The notes: a model not told the origin generated them from the sequence alone. A stretch of 64,000 nucleotides of DNA from Dyella jiangningensis (GCA_000632805.1 CP007444.1:372001-436000); one strand, 5' to 3'; numbered from the stretch's first letter, positions 35,823 to 45,366 are shown. Numbers and translations: made by a program.

Positions 35823-36335
35823 ATGTCCGCCGCAACCACCGTGCCTTCGCTGGCCGATGGCCTCGTCAACAGGCCCATCCCGCAGATCGACCTGGTGCGC
35901 TACGCGGGGCACTGGCACGAGATCGCGCACTTGCCGATGGTTTTCCAGCGGCAGTGCATCGACCACGTGACGGCCGACTACACGCTGCGTCCCGACGGCA
36001 AGCTCGACGTGCGCAACGTGTGCCGCACGCGCCATGACATCGCCGATGTGGCCGAAGGCCTGGCTCGTCCTGGGAAAGGCGGTGCGGGTGCGCTCGAAGT
36101 GCGCTTCGCTCCTGCATGGCTCGCCTGGGTGCCGTTCGTGTGGGCGGATTACTGGGTGATCGACCTCGATCCGGATTACGGCTGGGCCGTGGTCGGCAGC
36201 CCGAGCCGCAAATACCTGTGGATTCTTTCGCGTACGCCGCGCATGGACAAATCGCTGTTCGACGAACTGTGCGACCGCGCCGTGCTACGCGGTTACGCGG
36301 TCGACAAGCTGATCATGACCGGCCCGTTGGGCTGA
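35823..36335 (+). CDS. Lipocalin family protein (Blc-like)
   Basis: The 170-residue protein has the lipocalin signature near its start (DLVRYAGHWHEIAHLPMVFQ, the equivalent of the GxW motif), then the beta-strand pattern ending in YWVIDLDPDYGWAVVGSPSRKYLWILSRTP. This matches bacterial Blc lipocalins, which bind lipids. It has no lipobox or clear signal peptide at the chosen start, which is unusual for Blc, normally an outer-membrane lipoprotein. ATG 35823 has GGAGGAGA upstream, so the start is well supported. The 250 bases after it contain only short inverted repeats and no obvious gene. Confidence 0.9.
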   Translation: MSAATTVPSLADGLVNRPIPQIDLVRYAGHWHEIAHLPMVFQRQCIDHVTADYTLRPDGKLDVRNVCRTRHDIADVAEGLARPGKGGAGALEVRFAPAWLAWVPFVWADYWVIDLDPDYGWAVVGSPSRKYLWILSRTPRMDKSLFDELCDRAVLRGYAVDKLIMTGPLG

Positions 36336-36585
36336 AGACGCCACGGTAGGCAGGCCACTTCCCGGAGCGAAGACATGCGCACGCCGGATCTCAGCCCACG
36401 GAAACGCGAGAGCCCCATGCGGACCACGGCGGGCATCATTGAAGCTGGACGGCGCACAGGGCGCGTCCGATGCGCTTTAACCCCGGCGACGCATCCCTCC
36501 CGTTAGACGTTCGAAGGCGCTTGTCGCGCCCTTCGTTCGCCCCCTACATTGGGGCCGACCCACCCGGGTAGTCAGGGAGAAAGAC

Positions 36586-39500
36586 ATGCGTCGTCCGTGG
36601 GAATGGTTAGGTGCGCTCGTGTTGTTGGCGGCGCCGGTGCTGGCTCAGGAGGCCCCGCCGGCATTGCGCGACTGGAAGGAGTGGGTTCTGCACGGCGTGC
36701 CGACGCACGCGTGCCCGATCCTGTCTGCGGGTACAGGTGATTCCGACGAGCGACCTTGTGCGTGGCCCGGGCGCCTCACGCTGGATGCGAGCAAGGACGG
36801 CGCGCGCTTCAGCTTCCAGGTGCACGTGGATGCACGCAGCTGGGTTGCGTTGCCGGGCGATGCGAGGCACTGGCCGCAACAGGTAAGCGCCGACAACAAA
36901 CCGGTGGCCGTGCTGGAACACGACAATGCCCCGGCCTTGCAGCTCGAACCCGGCGACTATGCGCTGCGCGGCAGCTTGCCGTGGAGCAATCGGCCCGCGC
37001 GCCTGCGCGTACCCGAGTCGATCGGTCTTGTCGCGTTGACCCTCGACGGCAACGTGGTGGGTCGCATCGAGCGCAACGGCGACCAGCTCACCCTGGGCGA
37101 AGCGGCGGCCGCGCAGCGCGCAGCCGATACCTTGTCGGTGCGTGTGTTTCGCCGACTTGCCGATGGCATGCCGCCGAAGCTGGAAACACACTTGGAGATC
37201 AACGTCACCGGCAGTGCGCGCGAGCTGCTGTTGGGACCAGCGCTGCCCGGTGGCTTTGTCGCCACATCGCTGGATGGCGACCTGCCGGCACGGCTGGAGA
37301 ACGATGGACGCCTGCGCATCCAGCTCCGACCCGGCCAGTGGGAACTGAACGTGGGCGCACGTGGCACCGATGTGCTTTCGCGTATCGCTTTGCATCTCCC
37401 GGCGGAGCCGTGGCCACGGCAGGAAATCTGGAGCTATGCCGATGATCCGGGCCTGCGCAGCACGCGCGTGCAAGGCCAGGCCACCGATGCTGCGCAGGCC
37501 GACGTGCCCGGCGGTTGGAGCGAGCTGCCGGCCTATGTACTCGATGACGGTGATGGCCTGAGGATCGAGCAGGGAGCACGTGGCGGCGAAGGCGGGCAGG
37601 GCGACCAGCTCATCTTGAACCGTCAGCTCTGGCTGGATTTCGACGGTGGCGGTTTCACCGTGGCGGATCATCTCGCCGGCACCCTGCGCCGAAGCCTGCG
37701 TCTTGACGTCGCCGCACCGTGGCAGCTGCTCAATGCGTCGCAGAGCGGGATGCCGTTGCTGGTGACGTCGCAGGACAAGTCGCCTTCCGGTGTGGAGCTG
37801 CGCGAGACGGCGGTGGATCTGTCGGCCGGCCTGCGCTTTCCGCAACGGGGTGTCATGCCCAGCGGTGGTTGGCAGACGCCGCTGGACGCCATCAACGCGA
37901 CGCTGCATCTGCCGCATGGCTATCGGCTGATCGGCGCGTCGGGTGCGGACCGCTCACCGGATTCCTGGATTGCCCAGTGGAGCCTGCTCGACCTGTTCGT
38001 GGTGGCGCTGATCGCGTTGCTCGCAGGTCGCCTGGTGGGTTGGCCCTGGGCGTTGGTTGCGCTTGGCTTCCTCGCCTTGTCGCAACACGAAGGCGGTGCG
38101 CCGCGGTGGACGCTTGCCGCTGCACTGGCATTGGCGTTGCTGATGCGTGCCTTGCCCGACGGGCGCCTTCGCGCGTTTGCGCGCATCGGTGCCGGTGCAC
38201 TGCTTGTACTGGCGGTGCTGTGGGCGCTGCCTTTTGCCAGCACACAGATGAGCTACGCGCTGCATCCGCAGCTGGAGCAACGCGGCATCCCGGAATACGC
38301 GCCAGCGGCCGGCCTGGATGAAGAGCGCATCGCACCGGCGCCGGCGCCGGCGGTGGAGGAGGCATCGACCAATGCGGTGCCGCCACCGCCCGCTCCTCCC
38401 GCGCCGCCGCAGGACATCGTCGCGGCGGGGATGGCCCCGTCGGTCATGCAGAAAGCAAAGGCACCCTCCGCACCGCGTGTCGCGCCGCTGAGCTCCGTCA
38501 CCGTGACCGGCTCGCGGATCACGGCTGCCAACACCATCGGGCAGGAGATGGATGCGCACAGCATCGTCCAGGCGGGGCGCGGTGTGCCGCAGTGGGACAA
38601 TGGCAACGACTATGTACTGGGCTGGTCTGGTCCCATCACGAGCGACCAGACCACGCGCCTGGTGATCGCGCCAGCGTGGCTGGTTCGGTTGCTTCGCATC
38701 GCCATGCTCGCGATGCTGGCGGCACTGCTGGGCAAGCTGGCCTTGAGCGTGATCCGGGCACGGCAGGCGCCATGGCATGGCTTGCGGACGGGTGGGGCGC
38801 TGGCCTTGCTGGCGCTGATGCTGTTGCCGCACGCAGCCCACGCACAGTCGACGCCGGGCATCGAGCTGCTCAGGCAGTATCACGATCGACTGATCGAGGC
38901 ACCGCCGTGCGCGCCGGATTGTGCATCCGTCGCGCAAGCCTCGGTGCAAGCGAATGGCGATCACCTCGCGCTGGATCTCGATGTGCACGCAGGCGCCGCG
39001 ATCGCCGTGCCGATGCCGCAGGGTGGCGATGCGATGTCGCTGCAATCGGTGGCGGTGGACGGCCGCGACGCCGAGTTGCTGCGCATGGACGACAACCTGC
39101 TGGTCAAGCTCGACCGCGGCGTGCATCGCGTCGCCTTGCGCTATGGCATCACCTCGACGGATACCGCTACGTTGCGCTTCCCGTTGCGTCCGCAACGCGT
39201 CGTCTTCAATGGCGATGGATGGAAGGCCGATGGCATGGACGATGATCGCCTGCTCGGCGACAGCCTCGCGCTCAATCGCGTGCGTACGAGCAGCGATGGC
39301 AAGGGTGTCGACGCGGTGGCGCAGACCTTCCCGCCGTACGTGAAGCTGACCCGTACGCTGGAGCTGGGCACGCAGTGGACGGTGCGCAACACCGTGGCGC
39401 GCATTGCACCGGAGGAGGGCGGCTTCAGCCTCGATCTTCCCTTACTTCCCGGCGAGCATCCGGCCGGCGACGATGCACGCGTGCATGATGGCCGCGTCGG

Positions 39501-40695
39501 TATCACCTTCACTGCAGGTCAGCACGAAGTCAGCTGGACGAGTCGGCTGGATCGCACGGACTCGCTAGCCCTGAGCGCACCGCCCCTGGGCGAGCGCGCG
39601 GAGCAATGGGTGCTGCAGTCGGCGCCGATGTGGCATGTGGATGCGAAGGGCGTGCCCGGTTCCGTCAGCGACAATGGATGGAGCTTCCAGCCCTTGCCGG
39701 GTGAAAGCCTGCACCTTGCGATCAGCCAGCCCAAGGCCGTGCCCGGCGACAGCCTGGCGTTCGACCTGGTGAATGTCGCGAGCCATGCCGGCGACCGCGT
39801 GACGGAGTCGGAATTGACGCTTGTGGCGCGCAGCACGCGCGGCGGTGAGCATGCGATCGGGCTTCCTGTCGGAGCGGAGCTGCTCGATGCACGTCGCGAT
39901 GGGGTGCCGCTCAACCTCGCCATTCGCGACGGCAAGCTCAGCCTGCCACTGTTGCCAGGAACGCATCAGTACTCGCTGCGCCTGCGCGAGCCGCGAGGCG
40001 TGAGCTTCAGCACGCGCACGCCATCGCTCTCGCTTGGTGCGTCGGCGGCCAATATCACGCAGCTGCATACGCTGCCGGAGAACCGGTGGGTGCTGTGGAC
40101 CTGGGGACCGACCTCCGGGCCGGCGGTGCTGTACTGGTCCCAGCTGATCGTGCTGCTGGTCGCCGCCTGGCTGCTCGCGCGTTACGCACCTACTCCGCTG
40201 CGCTTCCATCAGTGGCTTTTGCTGGGGCTGGGGTTCTCCGCCTTTGCGTGGGGCGCCTATGCATTTGTCGTGGTGTGGCTGATCCTGCTGGGATTACGCG
40301 CACGCTACGTGGCGCCCGACCGCTTCCGCGTGCGCTTCAACCTGGGCCAGGGCGCATTGGCCGCGGTGACACTTGCAGCGCTCGCCGTACTCGTGTCGGC
40401 GGTGCCGAAAGGTTTGCTCGGCCTTCCCGACATGCATGTCGTAGGCAACCACTCCACCGCCTGGCAACTCGACTGGTTCGCCGACCATACCGACGACGCC
40501 TTGCCGCACGCCGGCGTGTTCAGCGTGTCGATATGGGTCTACAAGATCGCCATGCTGCTGTGGGCGCTGTGGTTGGCGAACGCGCTCATCGGTTGGTTGC
40601 GCTGGGGCTTCGAGGCGTGGAGTCGCGGTGGTTATTGGCGGCCGCGCAAGCCCAAGGTGGTGGAACCGCCGCCGGTGCCGCAGCCTGCGGAGTAA
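36586..40695 (+). CDS. Very large membrane protein of unknown function (1369 residues)
   Basis: It starts MRRPWEWLGALVLLAAPVLA (signal peptide, cleavage near residue 20) after AGGGAGAAAG. Regions in order are as follows. A beta-rich periplasmic part covers 21-460. Four hydrophobic helices lie near 466-560. A Pro/Ala-rich linker (about 575-625) is followed by SVTVTGSRITAANTI (about 640), wording usually found in TonB-dependent receptors. Helices lie near 697-722 and 732-755, the latter ending AAHAQS like an internal signal sequence. A second beta-rich part covers 756-1170, and several helices fill 1175-1345. The C-terminus is proline-rich. The duplicated plan suggests fusion of two similar units. 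I cannot assign a family or function. Confidence 0.8.
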   Translation: MRRPWEWLGALVLLAAPVLAQEAPPALRDWKEWVLHGVPTHACPILSAGTGDSDERPCAWPGRLTLDASKDGARFSFQVHVDARSWVALPGDARHWPQQVSADNKPVAVLEHDNAPALQLEPGDYALRGSLPWSNRPARLRVPESIGLVALTLDGNVVGRIERNGDQLTLGEAAAAQRAADTLSVRVFRRLADGMPPKLETHLEINVTGSARELLLGPALPGGFVATSLDGDLPARLENDGRLRIQLRPGQWELNVGARGTDVLSRIALHLPAEPWPRQEIWSYADDPGLRSTRVQGQATDAAQADVPGGWSELPAYVLDDGDGLRIEQGARGGEGGQGDQLILNRQLWLDFDGGGFTVADHLAGTLRRSLRLDVAAPWQLLNASQSGMPLLVTSQDKSPSGVELRETAVDLSAGLRFPQRGVMPSGGWQTPLDAINATLHLPHGYRLIGASGADRSPDSWIAQWSLLDLFVVALIALLAGRLVGWPWALVALGFLALSQHEGGAPRWTLAAALALALLMRALPDGRLRAFARIGAGALLVLAVLWALPFASTQMSYALHPQLEQRGIPEYAPAAGLDEERIAPAPAPAVEEASTNAVPPPPAPPAPPQDIVAAGMAPSVMQKAKAPSAPRVAPLSSVTVTGSRITAANTIGQEMDAHSIVQAGRGVPQWDNGNDYVLGWSGPITSDQTTRLVIAPAWLVRLLRIAMLAMLAALLGKLALSVIRARQAPWHGLRTGGALALLALMLLPHAAHAQSTPGIELLRQYHDRLIEAPPCAPDCASVAQASVQANGDHLALDLDVHAGAAIAVPMPQGGDAMSLQSVAVDGRDAELLRMDDNLLVKLDRGVHRVALRYGITSTDTATLRFPLRPQRVVFNGDGWKADGMDDDRLLGDSLALNRVRTSSDGKGVDAVAQTFPPYVKLTRTLELGTQWTVRNTVARIAPEEGGFSLDLPLLPGEHPAGDDARVHDGRVGITFTAGQHEVSWTSRLDRTDSLALSAPPLGERAEQWVLQSAPMWHVDAKGVPGSVSDNGWSFQPLPGESLHLAISQPKAVPGDSLAFDLVNVASHAGDRVTESELTLVARSTRGGEHAIGLPVGAELLDARRDGVPLNLAIRDGKLSLPLLPGTHQYSLRLREPRGVSFSTRTPSLSLGASAANITQLHTLPENRWVLWTWGPTSGPAVLYWSQLIVLLVAAWLLARYAPTPLRFHQWLLLGLGFSAFAWGAYAFVVVWLILLGLRARYVAPDRFRVRFNLGQGALAAVTLAALAVLVSAVPKGLLGLPDMHVVGNHSTAWQLDWFADHTDDALPHAGVFSVSIWVYKIAMLLWALWLANALIGWLRWGFEAWSRGGYWRPRKPKVVEPPPVPQPAE

Positions 40696-40699
40696 AGGG

Positions 40700-40727
40700 A
40701 ACGCCACGGTGCAAGCCGTGGCGTTTC
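40700..40727 (+). terminator. Intrinsic terminator after the 1369-residue protein gene
   Basis: The stem AACGCCACGG / CCGTGGCGTT with a TGCAA loop is followed by a single further T, giving three T in all. The T-run is short, so termination may be partial. Confidence 0.65.
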
Positions 40728-40738
40728 AGTGGAGTCTG

Positions 40739-40938
40739 CGGTCGCGCACTGGGTGCGCTCCTACAAACAGCTTCGTGGCCTTGTAGGGGCGCACCCAGTG
40801 CGCGACCGCACCGTCTCAAGGCGCCTCAATCGTCAACCGCCGCGCGCAACGTCAACTTCTCCATAGCTCACCACCCAGGGTGTGCACAGGTGCAGCGTTG
40901 CGAAGACCTTGCAGGAGCGCACCCAGTGCGCGACCGCA
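40739..40938 (+). repeat. REP-like pair plus single REP site
   Basis: A pair at 40739-40809 is arranged tail to tail compared with most copies (right arm first: CGGTCGCGCACTGGGTGCGC, then GGGGCGCACCCAGTGCGCGA). A single site follows at 40910-40938. All are of the CCCAGTGCG flavour. The stretch 40696-40952 holds no gene. Confidence 0.85.
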
Positions 40939-40952
40939 CCCTCTCAACGCAC

Positions 40953-41969
40953 TCAATCTTCATCCGAGACACGCAACACCAGCTTGCCCGTATGGCTGCC
41001 ATCAAACAGCCGATTGAGCACTGTAGGCGCATTCTCCAGTCCGTCGGCCACGGTTTCGCCGGCCTTGATCTTGCCGCTCACCACCCAGCCAACCAGATCC
41101 TGCACGGCGCCCTGCTGGTCCTTGTAGTCGAAGGCGAGGAAGCCGCGCACGGTGAGGCGCTTGACGATGATCACGCTGTAATCGTCCGAGGGTTTGCCGC
41201 CGCTGGCGTAGTTGGCGATGAGACCGCACAAGGCGACACGGCCGCCATTGACCATGCGCGAAAGCACCGCGCGCATCACCGGGCCGCCGACGTTCTCGAA
41301 GTTCACGTGCACGCCATCCGGCGTCGCTGCGGCCAGTTGCTGCTTGAAGTCATCGGCCTTGTAGTCGACGGCGGCATCGAAACCAAGGTCATCGATGAGA
41401 TGGCGGCACTTCTCCGCACCGCCCGCGATGCCGACGACGCGTGCGCCACGCAGTTTGCCGATCTGGCCGGCAATCGATCCCACGGAGCCGGCTGCGGCGG
41501 ATACCACCAGCGTTTCGCCCGGCTGCACCGGCGCAATCTCGGTGAGTCCGTAGTGCGCGGTAATACCGCTGAACCCGCAGGCGCCAAGCAGGGTAGGCAA
41601 CGCGACCGGCGGCTTGGGCGGCAGTTTCGCCCAGTAGCCTGTCTTGCCTTCATCCAGCAGCGCATAGTCCTGCCAGCCGACCAGGCCCTGCACCAGATCG
41701 CCCACGGCATAGTGCTTGGCCTCGGAGGCCACTACGCGGCCGATGCCAATGCCGCGCATCACTTCGCCGATGGCCACGGGCGGCATGTATTGCGGCACGT
41801 CGCTCATCCACACGCGGTTGGTGGGATCCATCGACAGGTACAGCACGCGCACCAGCGCCTGGCCATCCTGGAGTTCGGGCGTAGGTTGTTCGCGCAGCTC
41901 GAAGTTGTCCCGGCTGACCAGGCCCTCCGGACGCGTCTTCAACAGCAATTGTCGGTTCGTGAAACTCAT
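40953..41969 (-). CDS. NADP-dependent oxidoreductase (zinc-independent MDR, leukotriene B4 dehydrogenase/CurA type)
   Basis: The 338-residue medium-chain reductase starts SFTNRQLLLKTRPEGLVSRD and has MDPTNRVWMSDVPQYMPPV. The nucleotide loop is SAAAGSVGSIAGQIGKLRGA, and KPSDDYSVIIVKRLTVRGFL follows. There are no zinc-ligand cysteines. Members reduce alpha,beta-unsaturated ketones or aldehydes, or curcumin in the case of CurA, with NADPH. It is the last gene of a six-gene operon running from 46592 to 40953, where it could reduce an enone or enoyl intermediate of the acid being degraded. Confidence 0.92.
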   Translation of the reverse strand: MSFTNRQLLLKTRPEGLVSRDNFELREQPTPELQDGQALVRVLYLSMDPTNRVWMSDVPQYMPPVAIGEVMRGIGIGRVVASEAKHYAVGDLVQGLVGWQDYALLDEGKTGYWAKLPPKPPVALPTLLGACGFSGITAHYGLTEIAPVQPGETLVVSAAAGSVGSIAGQIGKLRGARVVGIAGGAEKCRHLIDDLGFDAAVDYKADDFKQQLAAATPDGVHVNFENVGGPVMRAVLSRMVNGGRVALCGLIANYASGGKPSDDYSVIIVKRLTVRGFLAFDYKDQQGAVQDLVGWVVSGKIKAGETVADGLENAPTVLNRLFDGSHTGKLVLRVSDED

Positions 41970-41986
41970 GGTGTGGACTCCGTAGA

Positions 41987-42775
41987 TCAGACAGCGCAGG
42001 CGCCGCCATCGAGCACCAGCTCGGCGGCGGTGACGTAGCGACTTTCGTCGGAAGCGAGATAGAGCACCGCGTAGGCGACATCGTCTGGCTCGCCAAGGCG
42101 ATGCATGGGAATGCCGCGCACCAGCTTGCGCGTAGCCTCCTCTTCGCCTAGCGCGTCGAAGAAGGGCGCGACGATGCCGGTGCGGATGAACGCGGGGTGG
42201 ATCGAATTGCAGCGCACGTCGATCTTCTGTCGCGCGCAATCCACGGCCACGGACTTGGTGAGCATCGCCACCGCGGCCTTGGAGGTGTTGTAGGCCGTGT
42301 AGTCCGGGTCGACCTTGAAAGCTGCGAGCGAGGAAATGTTGATGATGGAGGCCGGTTGTGCTTCGCGCAGATAAGGCATCGCATGCTTGCAGCCGAGCAT
42401 CACGCTTTCCACGTTGACACCCATTACCCGGCGCCATTCCTTCAGCTCGATGGCGCTGATTGCGCCCAGCGAGCCGATACCGGCGTTGTTCACCAGCACC
42501 GAAATGCCACCCATCACTAGCGCGGCCTCGGCAAGAAGACGCTCCCAGTTGGCTTCGTCGCGTACGTCCTGCGGCGCCGACCATGCCGCCTCGCTGCCCG
42601 TTTCGCGGTTGATGTCGGCTGCCAGTGCCGCCGCGGCGTCGCCATCCAGATCGGTGACAAACACCTTGGCGCCGTGGCGCGCGAGCATGCGCGCCATGGC
42701 CGACCCCAGCCCGCCGGCAGCGCCGGTGATAAAGGCGCGCTTGCCGGCGGCGCGCAGTGATTGCTGTGAAGTCAT
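41987..42775 (-). CDS. Short-chain dehydrogenase/reductase
   Basis: The 262-residue Rossmann enzyme has FITGAAGGLGSAMARMLA (nucleotide-binding TGxxxGxG loop), NNAGIGS, the catalytic serine in NISS and the YNTSK motif (Tyr and Lys of the active site). The C-terminus ELVLDGGACAV is typical of classical SDRs. It probably oxidises a hydroxyacyl or hydroxy-acid intermediate with NAD. It is fifth in the operon, 14 bases after the next SDR gene; the two SDRs are only distantly similar, so they are likely to act at different steps. Confidence 0.92.
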   Translation of the reverse strand: MTSQQSLRAAGKRAFITGAAGGLGSAMARMLARHGAKVFVTDLDGDAAAALAADINRETGSEAAWSAPQDVRDEANWERLLAEAALVMGGISVLVNNAGIGSLGAISAIELKEWRRVMGVNVESVMLGCKHAMPYLREAQPASIINISSLAAFKVDPDYTAYNTSKAAVAMLTKSVAVDCARQKIDVRCNSIHPAFIRTGIVAPFFDALGEEEATRKLVRGIPMHRLGEPDDVAYAVLYLASDESRYVTAAELVLDGGACAV

Positions 42776-42789
42776 GGAGGCTCCCGGAT

Positions 42790-43560
42790 TCAGACGCTGA
42801 GATATCCACCATCGACGTTCAGCACCGCGCCGGTGGTGTACGAGGCGGCATCGGAGGCCAGATACAGCGCCGCGCCGGCCATTTCGGACGGCTGCGCCAC
42901 GCGCCGCATCGGCACGTGCGCCAACGCCTGCTTGAGGATGGCGGGCGTGTTCACCAGCACCGAGGCGAACTTGGTGTCGGTCAGACCCGGCAGCAACGCA
43001 TTGCAGCGCACGCCCTGTTCGGCGCACTCCACCGCGAACGCCTTGGTCATCGAAATCACGGCGGCCTTGGTGATGGAGTAAATGGCCTGCTGGAAGCCCG
43101 GCACCACGCCATTCACCGAGGCGACGTTGACGATGGAGCCGCCCCCATTCTTCGCCATGAGGCGCGCGCCATGCGTGGACATGTAGAAGTAACCACGGAT
43201 GTTGACGTCGATGGTCTTCTGGAACACCGAAGGCTCGGTGTCGAGGATGTTCCCGAAGAACGGATTGGTCGCCGCGTTGTTGACGAGGATGTCGAGTCGG
43301 CTGTGCCTGCTCGTCACCTGCTCGTACAGCGACGTGATCTGCTCCATCTCGCCGATATGGCAAGCCATGGCTTCGGCGGAGCCGCCTTCGGCCGTGATCG
43401 CATCGACCACTGACTGGCAGTCGGCCTGCTTGCGGCTGGAGACCACCACGTGGGCTCCTTGTGCGGCCAGCAGCTTCGCGATTTCCTCGCCAATGCCACG
43501 GCTGGCGCCGGTGACGATGGCGACCTTGCCGGTGAGGTCGAATGGGTTCGGTGCGGTCAT
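42790..43560 (-). CDS. Short-chain dehydrogenase/reductase (glucose/3-oxoacyl reductase-like)
   Basis: The 256-residue classical SDR has IVTGASRGIGEEIAKLLA, NNAATNPFFG, the catalytic serine in VASVNG and YSITKAAV (Tyr-Lys pair), ending GAVLNVDGGYLSV. The ASRGIG and NNAATNPFFG wording is typical of the DHRS4-like carbonyl reductase branch seen next to acyl-CoA dehydrogenases in proteobacterial degradation operons. It is fourth in the operon, 46 bases after the phosphatase-like gene. Confidence 0.92.
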   Translation of the reverse strand: MTAPNPFDLTGKVAIVTGASRGIGEEIAKLLAAQGAHVVVSSRKQADCQSVVDAITAEGGSAEAMACHIGEMEQITSLYEQVTSRHSRLDILVNNAATNPFFGNILDTEPSVFQKTIDVNIRGYFYMSTHGARLMAKNGGGSIVNVASVNGVVPGFQQAIYSITKAAVISMTKAFAVECAEQGVRCNALLPGLTDTKFASVLVNTPAILKQALAHVPMRRVAQPSEMAGAALYLASDAASYTTGAVLNVDGGYLSV

Positions 43561-43606
43561 GGCTGATGTCCGATGAAGTGGGATGGCGCGGGATGGGAAG
43601 TGAAAG

Positions 43607-44296
43607 TCATCGCAAGGTCACCAGCTGCGCGTCTCCGGTACGTTCCAGGTGCGGCCAGGCGTTGTAGGTGACGAGCGTCGATGCGCGCGAACCTAGGCGA
43701 ATGCGCGTCACGCCGGTGTTCACCAGGGGCCAGCTGAGGCGAAACGCCTGCGACGGCGGAACATCCAGCAAGGCGCCGACGATGACGGCGATGGGACCGC
43801 CGGAGGTAAACGCCCAGGTCGTCTGTGACGGGTGGTCCGCCAGCGTCTTCAGCGCGGCGAGCGCATTCGCGCGAAACGTTGTCCAGGTGCAGCTGTACTC
43901 GGTGTCGTATGCGCCGCTCGACCAACGGTCCAGCGCTTCCACGAACAGACGCTGGAAGGCGCGATGAGGGGCGTCGTTCTGCTTCATGGCGGCGCGCAAC
44001 GCACCCGGTGCGGCCAGGTCGGGGCGCAAACGTGCCAGCAACTCGAGATGATCGACCTCGTCCAATCCCTGTAGCGGCATGGGCGACAGCGACACGCCAG
44101 CGGCATGCAGGCAATGCGCGGCGGTATCGCGATGGCGGTTGCGGGGGCCAATGGCGACGAGATCCGGCGCCGGTGAGCACGTCGCCAGCCACTCGCCCAG
44201 CAAGGACGATTGCTGTTCGCCGATGAGCGAGAGCTGGTCGTAGTCATCGGCGCTGAAGCTGGCCTGGCCGTGGCGTATCAACAGCAGCTCGCGCAT
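43607..44296 (-). CDS. Histidine phosphatase superfamily protein
   Basis: The 229-residue protein carries the RHG motif LLIRHGQASF (phospho-histidine at about residue 9) and a later histidine pair (GLDEVDH and TSGGPIAVI replacing the usual GH). Related proteins hydrolyse phosphate esters of sugars or small metabolites. The second conserved histidine is replaced by glycine-proline in TSGGP, so activity may be altered. It lies between the SDR and phosphotransferase-like genes of the operon, two bases after the latter, which is notable because the phosphotransferase may create a phosphorylated intermediate. Confidence 0.85.
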   Translation of the reverse strand: MRELLLIRHGQASFSADDYDQLSLIGEQQSSLLGEWLATCSPAPDLVAIGPRNRHRDTAAHCLHAAGVSLSPMPLQGLDEVDHLELLARLRPDLAAPGALRAAMKQNDAPHRAFQRLFVEALDRWSSGAYDTEYSCTWTTFRANALAALKTLADHPSQTTWAFTSGGPIAVIVGALLDVPPSQAFRLSWPLVNTGVTRIRLGSRASTLVTYNAWPHLERTGDAQLVTLR

Positions 44297-44298
44297 GG

Positions 44299-45366
44299 TC
44301 AGCCTTCCGCCGCGATCAGGCGACGGCAACGCATGCCCATGTAGCGGGCTGCGTCGCCGAAGCCGGCGAATTGCGGGTTGGTGGTCTGGCCCAGCGCGTA
44401 GCGACGATAGATCTGCTGGATGATCACCATGAGGCGGAACAGGCCGAACACTTCGTAGAAGCCGAAGCGCGAGACATCCATCCCGGTTCGCTCGCCGTAG
44501 TAGGCGACGACTTCCGCGCGCGTAAGCATGCCGGCCTCGTGCGTAGGTTGGCGACGGAACGACTGGAACACCTTGTCGTCGTCGGCCTGCACCCAATAGG
44601 CGAGCGATCCGCCGAGATCCATCAGCGGATCGCCGACGGTGGCCATTTCCCAGTCCAGCACGCCGATGATGTCCAGCGGGTTCTCTGGTGCAAGCACGAC
44701 GTTGTCGAAGCGATAGTCGTTGTGGATCACGCAGCTGGCGTTGTCGCGCGTGGGCTGGTTGGCATCGAGCCAGGCGATCACGTCGTCGCATGGATCGGAG
44801 CCGTCGGTCGCCGCCTGTCGCCAGCGTTCGATCCAGCCCGCCACCTGGCGTGCTATGTACCCTTCGCCCTTGCCGAGTTCGCGCAACGCCGGCTGCTGCG
44901 TGTCGACGCGATGCAGGTCGATCAATCGATCGACGAAGCCTACGCAGAGGCGGCGAACGCCGTCTCGATCCAACCCCAGTTCGGGCGGCAGGTCGCGGCG
45001 CAGGATGGTGCCGGCGAGGCGCTCCATCACGTAGAAATCCTGGCCGATGACTTGGGCGTCATCGCAGCGCGCGAGGATCGCCGGCACATAGGGATAGCTG
45101 GGCTTCAAGGCGTGCATCACGCGCGCCTCGCGCAGCATGTCGTGGGCGGACTTGGCCTTGGCGCCTCGCGGCGGTCGGCGCAACACCAGTTCGCGATCCG
45201 CATAGCTGAGAAGATAGGTGAGGTTGGACGCGCCGCCGGGAAACTGCTTCACCGTCGGCGCGCCTTCAAGCCCATCGATGTGTTGCTTGAGGAAGGCGTC
45301 GACGCGTGCGACGTCGAACACGTCTTCCTCGCGCACCGCACGAGCCTGGTCGGGAATCGACGTCAT
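44299..45366 (-). CDS. Phosphotransferase family protein (APH fold, ACAD10/LvaA-like)
   Basis: The 355-residue aminoglycoside-phosphotransferase-fold protein has the kinase-like motifs QFPGGASNLTYLL (glycine loop), ELVLRRPP (nucleotide lysine region), VIHNDYRFDNVVL (catalytic HxDxxxxN) and GVLDWEMATVGDPLMDLG (metal aspartate). It is not an antibiotic-resistance enzyme. This subgroup travels with acyl-CoA dehydrogenases and is homologous to the kinase domain of ACAD10/ACAD11 and to LvaA, which phosphorylate 4-hydroxyacyl-CoA so that the dehydrogenase-like partner can remove the phosphate. It overlaps the acyl-CoA dehydrogenase gene by four bases. Confidence 0.9.
   Translation of the reverse strand: MTSIPDQARAVREEDVFDVARVDAFLKQHIDGLEGAPTVKQFPGGASNLTYLLSYADRELVLRRPPRGAKAKSAHDMLREARVMHALKPSYPYVPAILARCDDAQVIGQDFYVMERLAGTILRRDLPPELGLDRDGVRRLCVGFVDRLIDLHRVDTQQPALRELGKGEGYIARQVAGWIERWRQAATDGSDPCDDVIAWLDANQPTRDNASCVIHNDYRFDNVVLAPENPLDIIGVLDWEMATVGDPLMDLGGSLAYWVQADDDKVFQSFRRQPTHEAGMLTRAEVVAYYGERTGMDVSRFGFYEVFGLFRLMVIIQQIYRRYALGQTTNPQFAGFGDAARYMGMRCRRLIAAEG

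Noticed and set aside
44299..45366. Aminoglycoside phosphotransferase resistance gene
   Set aside because: It has the APH fold, but sequence and context (overlap with an acyl-CoA dehydrogenase gene) place it in the ACAD10/LvaA-like group.
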